From Chitinophaga caseinilytica (GTDB lineage: Bacteria > Bacteroidota > Bacteroidia > Chitinophagales > Chitinophagaceae), in the NCBI RefSeq assembly GCF_038396765.1, contig NZ_CP150096.1, forward strand, positions 6,245,001-6,309,000: a stretch of 64,000 nucleotides of DNA. Direction: 5' to 3'. This document shows positions 1-7,510 of this stretch, in pieces. A program made the position numbers and the translations under genes. The notes below the pieces were generated by a model. That model made no database searches and was not told the DNA's origin. It saw nothing but the letters and a program-made list of their open reading frames with translations. The first letter of the stretch is position 1. Every line of letters starts with the position of its first letter.

Positions 1-538
1 TTCCCTGGTTGACGAATGCATCCAGTTCCAGCAGTAACGCACCTTTCACATTCATGTCCTGAATTTTGCTGATCTCCTTTCCAGCGGCGGTGTTGGCGGC
101 ATATAGCTGCTGTACCCGTTCGTTGTTTTCCACTGTTTTCAGAAATGCTTTGCTGACGGTTTCGTCGCGCTTGTTGACGATGGCGAAAGTGATGCCGGAT
201 GTAAACCCATTGAACCGGAAAGAACTGTCTAACCGAAGTCCCACGGCATAGTTGAGGTTCCTGAGAGTGGTGTAATTTCGGTAGTTTTTATCGACCAGGA
301 GCGTAGTGTCCAGTTTGGCCATCACGGCGAAGGGCGTGCCTTTGAAACGGATTTCCTTGTCGGGGCTGGTCAATCGTTCCAACCCGAGCTGGAAGAAACT
401 GTTCAGCACGTCCTTATAATTCCCGGAAGCCAGCGAATCGGCCGTGAATATGGGGTTGGGCGATTTTTGCTGGGCCATGAGTTGTGCGGATAAGCATAGC
501 ATCAGCAAAAGGACGAGACCGGCGCGTTGCGTTTTCAT
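1..538 (-). CDS. Exported protein of unknown function (partial, C-terminus beyond window)
   Basis: The minus strand is open from the window edge to an ATG at 538, giving about 179 residues of the N-terminal part. The first 22 residues form a signal peptide: basic MKTQR, then a Leu-rich core, ending in LMAQQ, a typical Bacteroidota cleavage site. The mature part has no motif I recognise; it mentions no cysteines or repeats and looks like a soluble periplasmic or secreted protein. It is followed upstream by the small Lys/Ala-rich gene on the same strand. Function unknown; the reading frame itself is well supported by uninterrupted length and the signal peptide. Confidence 0.7.
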   Translation of the reverse strand, partial: MKTQRAGLVLLLMLCLSAQLMAQQKSPNPIFTADSLASGNYKDVLNSFFQLGLERLTSPDKEIRFKGTPFAVMAKLDTTLLVDKNYRNYTTLRNLNYAVGLRLDSSFRFNGFTSGITFAIVNKRDETVSKAFLKTVENNERVQQLYAANTAAGKEISKIQDMNVKGALLLELDAFVNQG

Positions 539-554
539 ATGAAGTATTCAGCGG

Positions 555-983
555 TTATTTGATCAAGAAGTTGGCCATCATGAGGCCTGTCGGGAAGTTT
601 TTCGGATTTGCGGGAATGGTGGGCGTGCTGAGTTTGACGGTAGCGGTGCCCGTGCAAACGCCGTTGATGGTGACCACATCGCCCGACTGCACATCCGAAA
701 AAACGATGATGCCGGTTTCGCTGATGCTTTGCATGTTGATGAGCACGCCATTGCGGAACAGGATAGCCGTAGCCTGGCCGATGCCACCTGTAAAAGTAAA
801 ATCGATGGACACGTTTTGCGAAACGGCCGACTTAACGGCAACCAATGCTTCGGTGCTCAAATTTCCCGCCGGCGCCGCTGCGGGTACCGACCTGGAGACG
901 GGCGCTTTCCCGGGGATGGATTTGGCCTTTGCACTTTTTTTAGGGCTGGCTTTGGCGGATGCTGCTTTTTTGCTTTTTGCCAT
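555..983 (-). CDS. Small Lys/Ala-rich hypothetical protein
   Basis: This is a 142-residue protein with two clearly different halves. Residues 1-40 are a low-complexity basic tail rich in Lys, Ala, Ser and Pro, reminiscent of histone H1-like tails. Residues 45-142 are an ordinary-looking domain rich in Val, Thr, Ile and Gly, probably beta-sheet, with a GGIGQAT segment. There is no signal peptide. It starts 16 bases beyond the ATG of the upstream-lying exported gene and shares its strand. I do not recognise the family. A DNA-binding role for the tail is possible but not shown by sequence. Confidence 0.6.
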   Translation of the reverse strand: MAKSKKAASAKASPKKSAKAKSIPGKAPVSRSVPAAAPAGNLSTEALVAVKSAVSQNVSIDFTFTGGIGQATAILFRNGVLINMQSISETGIIVFSDVQSGDVVTINGVCTGTATVKLSTPTIPANPKNFPTGLMMANFLIK

Positions 984-1311
984 GGCTTATAGGATTGAAA
1001 ACGTAAAATTAACTGGAATACAGGCTGGAAAAAACGGTTATGCTGTTGAATTGGATTTGGGGCAGAAGATTCAGTTGATGCCGTTTCAGGATGGCAGGTC
1101 CATGCTTTCGACACATTACAATGTTATGCAATGATAGCACAACTTTATGCAATCCCGGCTTCACCGGAGAAAATAATCCGGATGGCGTAGATTTTTGTTA
1201 GGGATGGATGGGATGATCCGATAATTGAAATTTTTCATGATTCAAGACCTGCCGGTGCAAAAACGCATAGAAAGCAGGATGGTGGCGGATCGGGGGATGG
1301 GTGTAAAAACG
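984..1311. other. Intergenic stretch without a recognisable gene
   Basis: About 330 bases between the Lys/Ala-rich gene and the tRNA-Gln terminator. Open frames here are only shadows of the neighbour. No hairpin, repeat or convincing promoter was seen; the 5' signals of the 555-983 gene must lie in its right-hand part or near 984. Confidence 0.5.
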
Positions 1312-1334
1312 AAAAAGCCGCTTCGTAAAGCGGC
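1312..1334 (-). terminator. Intrinsic terminator after tRNA-Gln
   Basis: A perfect 7-bp stem (GCCGCTT/AAGCGGC, 1317-1323 with 1328-1334) is flanked by A5 and T5, so it can act in both directions. It begins 11 bases after the tRNA-Gln 3' end and closes that transcript. Confidence 0.85.
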
Positions 1335-1344
1335 TTTTTCTTTG

Positions 1345-1415
1345 TTGGCCTACCAGGATTCGAACCTAGACAAACAGAACCAAAATCTGTCGTACTACCA
1401 TTATACTATAGGCCA
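1345..1415 (-). tRNA. tRNA-Gln (TTG anticodon)
   Basis: The minus strand folds as a cloverleaf with acceptor TGGCCTA/TAGGCCA, U1 as usual for bacterial tRNA-Gln, anticodon loop TTTTGGT giving TTG, and a T-arm containing GGTTCGAATCC. CCA is not encoded. It decodes CAA/CAG. A predicted promoter lies about 80 bases upstream, with a 68-base structured element between them, and a terminator follows directly. Confidence 0.93.
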
Positions 1416-1424
1416 AACTATCTT

Positions 1425-1492
1425 TCCCAACTTAGCTCATCGTTCAACCAGGATTCGCACCTGGCTATACTTTCGAGCACCGTTCGTTGGGA
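1425..1492 (-). ncRNA. 68-base tRNA-like structured element in the tRNA-Gln leader
   Basis: The element is closed by a perfect 7-bp pair (TCCCAAC at 1425-1431 with GTTGGGA at 1486-1492) and holds a 5-bp hairpin with a 7-base loop (CCAGG/CCTGG, 1448-1464) plus a possible GCTC/GAGC stem. Size and the 5-bp/7-loop hairpin recall a tRNA, but no D- or T-arm fits on either strand, so it is not a functional cloverleaf. It begins where transcription from the 1496-1525 promoter should start and ends 9 bases before tRNA-Gln. It may be a decayed tRNA or a leader structure that aids processing; transcription is inferred from the promoter. Confidence 0.5.
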
Positions 1493-1495
1493 TTG

Positions 1496-1525
1496 CAAAA
1501 GTATCAATTTTTTTATTTCTGCAAA
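1496..1525 (-). promoter_or_regulatory. Bacteroidota-type promoter for the tRNA-Gln transcript
   Basis: On the minus strand TTTG (1525-1522) is followed after 18 bases by TACTTTTG (1503-1496), matching the TTTG/TAnnTTTG pattern. The expected start is near 1490, at the 5' edge of the structured element. Confidence 0.7.
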
Positions 1526-1585
1526 AAAAATGTTCGGAATTTTCTCATTTTTTTACTGAAACGCCCTCCTGCCAAGGCTTTCACG

Positions 1586-2602
1586 CTACAACAACCGCAT
1601 CACCGCCGCCACGATCCTTTCCGGTGCCAGCTCTTCCATACACGCATGGTCTCCACGGAAACAGGGCTTGCTGCCAAACACTGAGCATGGCCGGCAATAC
1701 AGGTCCAGCTGCACCGCGTTCTCTTCCTGCTGCCCGAAGCCCATGAACCCCGCAAATGGATGCGTAGCGCCCCATACAGACACCACCGGCACGCCGTACA
1801 GCGATGCCAGGTGCATGTTGGCAGAATCCATGCTCACCATCACGGTAAGACTGCTGATTACGCGCAATTCCTCCTCGAGGGAATGTTTCCCTGCCATCAC
1901 TTCCACACCCGGGACGCGCTTTGCCAGGGCTTCCAGTTTCGCGGTTTCTTCCTTACCGCCGCCGAACAGCAGGATGTCTGCGTCCGTTTTCCCGCGGAGC
2001 GTGCGGATGGCCATTTCCATCTTTTCGATGGGATACGTTTTTTCGCGGTAAGTGGCGAACGGCGCGATGCCGATCCGCTGTTTGGCGGAAGGCCGGCGCG
2101 GCAATGTGCCGGGCGCGTCTGCATTTACCGGGTACCCCAGTTCCGCGAATACGGCGCGGTAGCGGTCGAGGGTAGAAGTCAGCGGCTGGAGGATTTTATC
2201 GTCCTTCCGCGTCAGCGCCTTCTTCCCCGCCCTTCCCTTGTCGATCACGGCTATTTTTACGGCTGTCATCCGGAAAAAGGAACGGAGTATCTGGCTGCGC
2301 AAAACCTGGTGAAGGTCTGCCATGGCGCGAATGCCGGGGAATTGGGCACGGATGGAACGGAACAGGCGGAAAAGTCCGTTTACACCTTTGTGCTCGCCTT
2401 TTACATCGGCCGGCACGAATATGAGCCGCGGGATGCCCTGGCACAGGGCTCCCCAGTTCTTATTGGTGACGAAAACGATGGTAAGGTCCGGATAAGCATC
2501 CAGCACCTGTTTCATAACGGGAATGGTCATGGCCACGTCGCCCATGGCGCTCAGGCGCAGGGCCAGCAGCGTCGTGGGCTTATTGCCCGGATTTTTGCCC
2601 AT
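1586..2602 (-). CDS. Glycosyltransferase family 9 (heptosyltransferase-like)
   Basis: This 338-residue protein has the layout of ADP-heptose:LPS heptosyltransferases (GT9, GT-B fold). The N-terminal domain opens with LLALRLSAMGDVAM (residues 12-25), the family's first strand and Gly loop, and ADLHQVLRS lies near residue 97. The C-terminal nucleotide-sugar half carries SMDSANMHLASLYGVP (about 257-272), the hallmark D-S-..-H-L-A segment. Four cysteines sit near the end (about 303-321). It likely adds a sugar to lipopolysaccharide core at the inner membrane; the exact donor cannot be read. Its ATG lies 23 bases inside the end of the DUF4254 gene, so the two are translationally coupled. Confidence 0.88.
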   Translation of the reverse strand: MGKNPGNKPTTLLALRLSAMGDVAMTIPVMKQVLDAYPDLTIVFVTNKNWGALCQGIPRLIFVPADVKGEHKGVNGLFRLFRSIRAQFPGIRAMADLHQVLRSQILRSFFRMTAVKIAVIDKGRAGKKALTRKDDKILQPLTSTLDRYRAVFAELGYPVNADAPGTLPRRPSAKQRIGIAPFATYREKTYPIEKMEMAIRTLRGKTDADILLFGGGKEETAKLEALAKRVPGVEVMAGKHSLEEELRVISSLTVMVSMDSANMHLASLYGVPVVSVWGATHPFAGFMGFGQQEENAVQLDLYCRPCSVFGSKPCFRGDHACMEELAPERIVAAVMRLL

Positions 2603-3191
2603 ACAGAACGGGGTTGAGCGAAGGATCGTTGTACATTTTCATCTGCTTGTACACTTTCATGTACTTGCGGCCTTTGGAAATATCTTCCAGCAGGGCTTCG
2701 ATGGCGGTAGACAGGTCGCGCTGCTGTTCCAGTAACACTTCCAGCTTGCGGGCGCAGGCCTGGCGGTGCTCTTCGGTAGCATCGGGCCGAGTTGCCTCTT
2801 CCCGCATGTGATAAATTTTCAGCGCGAGGATAGACAGCCGGTCGATGGCCCAGGCGGGGCTTTCGGTGTTGATCGTCGCATCCGGCACGGGTATCACGTC
2901 TTTATATTTTTCGAGGAAAAAACTGTCGATATATTCTACCATGTCTGTCCGTTCCTGGTTCGATTTATCGATCCAGCGTTTCATGCTGAGGGCGTTCACG
3001 GGGTCGATGGCCGGGTCGCGGATCACGTCTTCCAGGTGCCATTGCACGGTGTCGATCCAGTTTTTGGCGTACAGCAGGTGTTCTACGGAGGTGTTTTCAT
3101 AAGGGTTCCGGATCGCCTGGTGGATATCGTTGGCCACATGGTAATCGCGGATACTCTGGTCAAAAATTTCGATGCAAAGTGCGGTAAACAT
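2580..3191 (-). CDS. DUF4254 family protein
   Basis: A 203-residue, helix-rich soluble protein matching the DUF4254 family of Bacteroidota by its sequence character: an early NPYENTSVEHLLYAKNWIDT region, a WIDKSNQERTDMVEYID helix around residue 95 and the C-terminal KGRKYMKVYKQMKMYNDP. Its molecular role is not established. Members are commonly found beside GT9 glycosyltransferases, and here it overlaps the GT9 gene by 23 bases, suggesting a shared role in envelope glycan synthesis. TACATTTG ends only 4 bases before its ATG, so its mRNA may be leaderless. Confidence 0.8.
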   Translation of the reverse strand: MFTALCIEIFDQSIRDYHVANDIHQAIRNPYENTSVEHLLYAKNWIDTVQWHLEDVIRDPAIDPVNALSMKRWIDKSNQERTDMVEYIDSFFLEKYKDVIPVPDATINTESPAWAIDRLSILALKIYHMREEATRPDATEEHRQACARKLEVLLEQQRDLSTAIEALLEDISKGRKYMKVYKQMKMYNDPSLNPVLYGQKSGQ

Positions 3192-3195
3192 GCAG

Positions 3196-3203
3196 CAAAT
3201 GTA
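3196..3203 (-). promoter_or_regulatory. -7 box, leaderless arrangement, DUF4254-GT9 operon
   Basis: TACATTTG on the minus strand ends 4 bases before the ATG at 3191. No good TTTG is visible at the -33 distance. If used, transcription starts at or next to the start codon. Confidence 0.5.
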
Positions 3204-3204
3204 A

Positions 3205-3234
3205 ATAAAAAAGCACGCTGTGGAAACAGTGTGC
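3205..3234 (-). terminator. Intrinsic terminator with no annotated gene upstream
   Basis: On the minus strand the stem GCAC-CTGT/ACAG-GTGC (3213-3234, one mismatch, GGAA-type loop) is followed by T6. It lies 395 bases downstream of the permease terminator with no gene between, so it must end another transcript or insulate the DUF4254 promoter from read-through. Confidence 0.75.
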
Positions 3235-3629
3235 CGGGCATAAAATCATGTGAATGTTCGAGAATGCAATTGTGTAGGCTTTCAATGGTTCTCTAAAGAG
3301 GGCTTCGAGTTATTTTCAGACAACGAAACCATCCGCTGACCATATGGTGCCGGCATGTTGGAGACGCCCGCAACACGGCCGGCAACAATAGTCAGATATT
3401 ATTGATAGGAAAACCCGGTAAGTGGAGATTTTCCGTGCCTTTCTGGTTAATACATATGTTTTCAGGAGAATGCGATCTGGGGGTACTGGGTCGTTATGCG
3501 GTCTAAGCTAAATTGGCATTTCCTGGACATCTGGTACTAAATTACGTCGAACGCCTGTATTATTCTTGCAGTGATGAAAAATCTGTGTTACCACATTCAA
3601 ATGATTGTTTACTAACGCCTTCCTATACG
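3235..3629 (-). other. Gene-free stretch between two minus-strand terminators; possible small RNA
   Basis: No ORF over about 25 codons with a plausible start is present on the minus strand; the longest small one is a 24-codon frame near 3290-3365 without a clear ribosome site. The region ends in a strong terminator facing left, which suggests a short minus-strand transcript. No canonical promoter was found, so this is only a candidate. Confidence 0.3.
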
Positions 3630-3664
3630 AAAAAGCCGCGCAGAACGGGTGTCTGCACGGCTTT
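3630..3664 (-). terminator. Terminator of the APC permease gene
   Basis: A 12-bp stem with one mismatch (AAAGCCG-GCAGA against TCTGC-CGGCTTT) followed on the minus strand by T5. It begins 19 bases after the permease stop codon. Confidence 0.85.
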
Positions 3665-3682
3665 CCGGATATTTCGAAAGAC

Positions 3683-5113
3683 TTATTTCATTTCTTTCCT
3701 GGCGGCGTAATACAGCGGAATGCCGAGCAGGATGATGCCCAATCCGGGCACGGCGTACTCCGGTTCGTAAATGAGCAGCAGAACGGCCAGCGAAAGGGCT
3801 ACCAGCACGTAAAGCGCCGGCAACACCGGATATCCGAAGGCTTTGTGGCTCCGGGGGATCTCCGGGCGGGTCCTCCGCAGCACGAAAATCCCGATGATCG
3901 TGATCACATAAAACAGCAGCACGCCGAAAATCACCATGGTGAGCAGATCGCCGTACTTGCCGCTGAGGCAGAGCAGCGAAGCCCACAGGCACTGGATCCA
4001 CAGGCCCGTGCCGGGAACGTCGTATTGGTTGAGCTCGCCCGCCTTGCGGAAGAAAAGCCCGTCTTTGGCCATGGTATAGTAAATCCGGGCGCCGGAAAGG
4101 ATCAAACCGTTATTGCAGCCGAACGTGGAGATGATGATCATCACCGCAATGGCCATAGCGCCTACTCCGGGGCCGAAAATCCGCTCCGCGGCGGCTACCC
4201 CTACCCTTTCCTGCGGCGCAAACGCGATCTCGTTAAAGGGCAGCACGGCGAGGTACATGAGGTTGGCGGAAACGTAGATGATGGTCACGATGAAAGTTCC
4301 CAGGAACAGGGCGCGGCCGATATTCTTCTCCGGGCTCTTGATCTCCCCGGCAATGAACGTCACGTTGTTCCACGCGTCGCTGGAAAACAGCGTCCCTTTC
4401 ATGGAAACGGCGATAGCGCCCAGGAAGGCCATGCCACCGAGCGCCGTGGTCACCAGCTGGCCGTCTACCATCTTCAGGTTGGCCGTTTGCCAGGCGTTTT
4501 CCCAGTTGGCGTTCCAGATTTCGGCCTTGGCGCCGATCATCAGGCCGAAAACGATCAGCCCGAACAGGGAGAACAACTTGGTGAAAGTGAATACGGTCTG
4601 GATGATCTTCCCGTTTTTCACCCCTTTGGTATTGATCCAGGTCAGCAGTACGATGGAAAGGATGGCGATAATTTGGGCCATGTTGACGGAAAACGCCCAA
4701 CTGCCCAGGGGTATTTTAAGCAAAACGTTGGTTTCTCCCAGCCCCGGGGCCAGATAGCCGAGGTATTTGGCAAACGCCATGGCTACGGCTGCGATGGTCC
4801 CGGTCTGGATGACGCCGAACTGCGTCCACCCGAAAAGGAAAGCGATGAATGGATTGTAGGCTTCACGGAGGTAAACGTACTGGCCGCCGGCTTTGGGGAA
4901 CATACCCGACAATTCGCCGTAACTGAGGGCTGCGATCAGGGTTACGACCCCGGCCAGCACCCACATGGCCATCATCCAGCCCGAAGAGCCCATGGAGCGG
5001 GCCACTTCGGCAGAAACGATAAAGATGCCGGAACCGATCATGGACCCCGCCACGATCATCGTAGCGTCCACAAGGCTCAGCGTGGGCTTGAAGGAGTGTG
5101 TCTGGTTGGACAT
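3683..5113 (-). CDS. APC-family amino-acid permease
   Basis: A 476-residue inner-membrane protein with about 12 hydrophobic helices. The first helix carries GSMIGSGIFIVSAEVA (about residues 23-38), the unwound TM1 substrate motif of the amino acid-polyamine-organocation superfamily, followed by ALSYGELSGMFPKAGGQYVYL (typical for TM2-3, with the conserved P-AGG-Y). The nearest known groups by this pattern are LAT/SteT-like exchangers and basic amino-acid permeases; substrate cannot be assigned. The gene stands alone, with its own terminator at 3630-3664 and the OmpH gene terminator just upstream. Confidence 0.9.
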   Translation of the reverse strand: MSNQTHSFKPTLSLVDATMIVAGSMIGSGIFIVSAEVARSMGSSGWMMAMWVLAGVVTLIAALSYGELSGMFPKAGGQYVYLREAYNPFIAFLFGWTQFGVIQTGTIAAVAMAFAKYLGYLAPGLGETNVLLKIPLGSWAFSVNMAQIIAILSIVLLTWINTKGVKNGKIIQTVFTFTKLFSLFGLIVFGLMIGAKAEIWNANWENAWQTANLKMVDGQLVTTALGGMAFLGAIAVSMKGTLFSSDAWNNVTFIAGEIKSPEKNIGRALFLGTFIVTIIYVSANLMYLAVLPFNEIAFAPQERVGVAAAERIFGPGVGAMAIAVMIIISTFGCNNGLILSGARIYYTMAKDGLFFRKAGELNQYDVPGTGLWIQCLWASLLCLSGKYGDLLTMVIFGVLLFYVITIIGIFVLRRTRPEIPRSHKAFGYPVLPALYVLVALSLAVLLLIYEPEYAVPGLGIILLGIPLYYAARKEMK

Positions 5114-5137
5114 AGAGGTTGATAAAATGGTTGATAA

Positions 5138-5165
5138 AAGAAAATCCCGGTTGTTACACCGGGAT
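5138..5165 (-). terminator. Terminator of the OmpH-like gene
   Basis: Perfect 8-bp stem ATCCCGGT/ACCGGGAT with a 6-base loop, followed on the minus strand by TTTTCTTTT. It lies between the OmpH stop (5186) and the permease start (5113). Confidence 0.8.
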
Positions 5166-5185
5166 CAAACGTAGAAATCGTTTAA

Positions 5186-5782
5186 TTATTTGCTCGGAGT
5201 CGCATCATTGAGCGCCTTGATCACTTCTGCTGTAATGTCGTACGCTTCATCTTTGTACAGGATGTTGGAAGCACCTGCGCGGTAAGAGAAAATGAATGCG
5301 TAACGGTTGCCGTTTACGGTCTTGATCGTTTCTTCCAGCCGCTTCTGCAGATCTTCGGAGAACTGCGCTTCCTGGGTTTGCAACTGTGCGATGAGGCTCT
5401 GGCGGTTCTGCTCGTGCTGCTGGGCCTTGCGCTGGAGGCTGGCTTCCGCCGCCTGGCCTTCTGCCTGCGTCATGGAAGGGGCCCTTTGCTGAAGTACCTG
5501 CAATTCGTTCTGCAATGCACGCTCACGACCGGCAATGTCGTTCTGCGCGGCTTCTTTCTTACGGTCCAGCTCCGCTTTTTTGTCCTTGAAATAAACGTAG
5601 TGAGCTTCCAGCGAATCAATATCTACATAGGCAAGCCTTTGCGCGCCGCCAGCCGCCTGAACGGAAGAATCAGCACCGGCTTTGGGGGCAGATTTACCAT
5701 TGTTTTGCTGACAGGCTGCAAATACGCCGGCGATCGCCATCAGGAATAAACCATTTTTCACAATAAGTTGACGGGTGTGCAT
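5186..5782 (-). CDS. OmpH/Skp-family periplasmic lipoprotein
   Basis: A 198-residue protein with a lipoprotein signal: MAIAGVFAAC ends in a lipobox with Cys at residue 24, so it is likely anchored to a membrane facing the periplasm. After a short linker, RLAYVDIDSLEAHYVYFKD (about 49-67) is the characteristic first strand of the OmpH/Skp chaperone fold, followed by a long charged coiled coil (about 68-150) and a closing strand with the VIKALND end. Skp-type proteins bind unfolded outer-membrane proteins. The lipid anchor differs from soluble E. coli Skp but is seen in Bacteroidota relatives. Single gene with its own terminator. Confidence 0.85.
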   Translation of the reverse strand: MHTRQLIVKNGLFLMAIAGVFAACQQNNGKSAPKAGADSSVQAAGGAQRLAYVDIDSLEAHYVYFKDKKAELDRKKEAAQNDIAGRERALQNELQVLQQRAPSMTQAEGQAAEASLQRKAQQHEQNRQSLIAQLQTQEAQFSEDLQKRLEETIKTVNGNRYAFIFSYRAGASNILYKDEAYDITAEVIKALNDATPSK

Positions 5783-5930
5783 GTTGATCGATAGATTTTA
5801 ATACGCTTGGATATAATTAGATTGTTGCGGCGGCTAAAATAAGATTTTTGGGATATAAAAAAACGTTAAAAACAAAATAGTGGAAAGATAGGTTCGGCAA
5901 GGGTTTGAGGTCGATTCTCCTCTGAAAAAC

Positions 5931-5957
5931 GAAAAAGGGGGACATCGTCCCCCTTTT
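5931..5957 (-). terminator. Terminator of the GDPD-like gene
   Basis: Stem GGGGGAC/GTCCCCC (5937-5953, 3-base loop), with A5 before and T6 after, so it may act in both directions. It ends about 7 bases from the stop codon at 5964. Confidence 0.85.
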
Positions 5958-5963
5958 TTATCA

Positions 5964-6986
5964 TTATTTTTTTGACTTTTCCAGTGCGATTTCCGGCTCG
6001 TCCGTCGTCAGGAAATCGGCCCCGGCCTTGAGATACGTCTCCATTTGCGCCGGGTCGTTGACGGTCCAGATGTTGACGGTCACGTTGTTCTTTTTGGCTT
6101 GCTGGAAGATGGTCATGTCCTTGTCGATGGTCTTCCAGTTGTAATCGAAGCCCCAGATCCCGTCGGCCTTCAGTTCCGCGGGCGATTTGTCGCCGTTGAG
6201 ATAGGCCACCTTGGCGTGGGGATCGAGCGCCACGATCTTTTTGCAGATATTGTAATCGAAGCTGATATACAGCATCCAGGCCTGCGATTTGTGCTGGCGG
6301 ATGAGGTCGTAGCATTTTTGGGCCAGTTCTTCGCCACGACCGGTTTTCGAAGGCTTCAGCTCCAGCACGAGGCGGGTGATGTTCTGCTTTTTGCCTTCTT
6401 CGAGGTATTGCTCGAATGTGGGCACTTTATCGCCGTTTTTGAGGTCGATGGAAACGAGGTCCGCGATGTTCGTCTCTTCCACGACTTTACCGCCGATATG
6501 GGGGTCGTGGGACAGTACCGGGATGCCGTCTTTCGACAGCCATACGTCGAACTCGGAGCCTTCACAGCCCAGGCGCGACGCTTCGCGCAGCGATGTAATG
6601 GAATTCTGGCTGCCTTCTGTATGTTTCCAGGCACCGCGGTGCGCAACGATCTTGTTCCGCGCGAAATCGTCCTTCACGAAAATGAACGATTCCTGCTGGC
6701 CACCCAGTTCCAGGGTTACCGCATATTGTACGGCAGATGATTCGCCGATGCTTTTCTTCTTCTTTAACCGCACTTCACCTTTTTTCCCGATCATGAAAAG
6801 CCCGGAAGTGTCTTCCGCAACTTTCACGCCCGATGCAGGCCCCTGCGGCGTGAACACCTGTCCGATCACCGCGCCGGACTTGCCTTTCGGAATGGTATAA
6901 TTGTCCAGATGGAATGCGGGTGCCTGCCCGTTCACCGCTGCTGCGGCCAGTAATGCCGGAATCATGAATCGATAACGTAGACGCAT
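5964..6986 (-). CDS. Glycerophosphodiester phosphodiesterase family protein, exported
   Basis: A 340-residue protein with a signal peptide (residues 1-20, ending VNGQA). Residues about 25-105 form a beta-rich N-terminal extension, and the GDPD TIM barrel starts at 112. Catalytic residues are visible: H116-R117 (AHRG), E145 and D147 (SEFDVWL) and H160-D161 (VLSHDPH), which together bind the metal and act as acid/base. C-terminal WTVNDP and GADFLTTDEP are further family motifs. It probably hydrolyses glycerophosphodiesters or related diesters in the periplasm. It lies downstream of rpoC on the same strand, separated by a terminator-bearing repeat array. Confidence 0.9.
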   Translation of the reverse strand: MRLRYRFMIPALLAAAAVNGQAPAFHLDNYTIPKGKSGAVIGQVFTPQGPASGVKVAEDTSGLFMIGKKGEVRLKKKKSIGESSAVQYAVTLELGGQQESFIFVKDDFARNKIVAHRGAWKHTEGSQNSITSLREASRLGCEGSEFDVWLSKDGIPVLSHDPHIGGKVVEETNIADLVSIDLKNGDKVPTFEQYLEEGKKQNITRLVLELKPSKTGRGEELAQKCYDLIRQHKSQAWMLYISFDYNICKKIVALDPHAKVAYLNGDKSPAELKADGIWGFDYNWKTIDKDMTIFQQAKKNNVTVNIWTVNDPAQMETYLKAGADFLTTDEPEIALEKSKK

Positions 6987-7138
6987 GGTAATGTGTTTTC
7001 TATGCTTGTTTAATATTTCGTCAACTTACGGATTATTATGTTCTGCTTTCAAATCAGTTACATAAGCTTACAAAATACGGTGGCGAACGGATAAATCAAA
7101 GGCCTCGCGGGAGATTTTAATGAGAACTTAATATGTTC

Positions 7139-7486
7139 CCGGAAAACAAAAAAAGCTGCCCCGATCGGGGGCCACACAATCATCCCCTACCTTCTAACTT
7201 CACAATCCCTTCCTTCTCCGGAAAACAAAAAGGCCGTCCCAACCCGGGGCCAAACGATCATCCTCCCTTCAAACCTCACAATCCCCTCTTCCACCGGAAA
7301 ACAAAAATGGCCACCCTTACCGGGGCCAAACGATCATCCCCACCTTCCAACGTCACAATCCCATCCTCTACCGCAAAACAAAAATGGCCGTCCCAACCCG
7401 AAGCCAAACGATCATCCTTCCTTCCAACGTCACAATCCCATCCTTCCCCCGGAAAACAAAAAAAGGCCGCCCCTCGCGGGGCGGCC
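7139..7486 (-). repeat. Tandem array of about 77-base units with terminator-like hairpins
   Basis: Five units start at 7139, 7218, 7294, 7371 and 7449 (spacing 79, 76, 77, 78), each beginning CCGGAAAACAAAAA. Units share CAAACGATCATCC and CACAATCCC blocks. Each holds a GC-rich inverted segment right after the A-run, so on the minus strand it reads hairpin then U-tract. The unit nearest rpoC is a perfect terminator; the outer ones have decayed stems (for example CCCCGATCGGGG in the first, TGGCC/GGCCA in the third). It looks like repeated duplication of the rpoC terminator followed by drift. Confidence 0.85.
7456..7486 (-). terminator. rpoC terminator
   Basis: Perfect 9-bp stem GGCCGCCCC/GGGGCGGCC with loop TCGC and T7 on the minus strand, 24 bases after the rpoC stop. 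It is the intact member of the repeat array. Confidence 0.93.
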
Positions 7487-7510
7487 TTGGAATATGATCG
7501 GATACAAGAT

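Noticed and set aside
1225..1746. 173-codon plus-strand frame across the tRNA-Gln region
   Set aside because: It runs through the tRNA, its terminator and the end of the GT9 gene, so it cannot be a real gene.
3605..5122. 505-codon plus-strand frame opposite the permease
   Set aside because: His/Gln/Gly-rich shadow of the permease gene, which has clear membrane motifs on the minus strand.
7139..7486. CRISPR array
   Set aside because: The repeats are contiguous 77-base units without unique spacers, and no cas genes are present.
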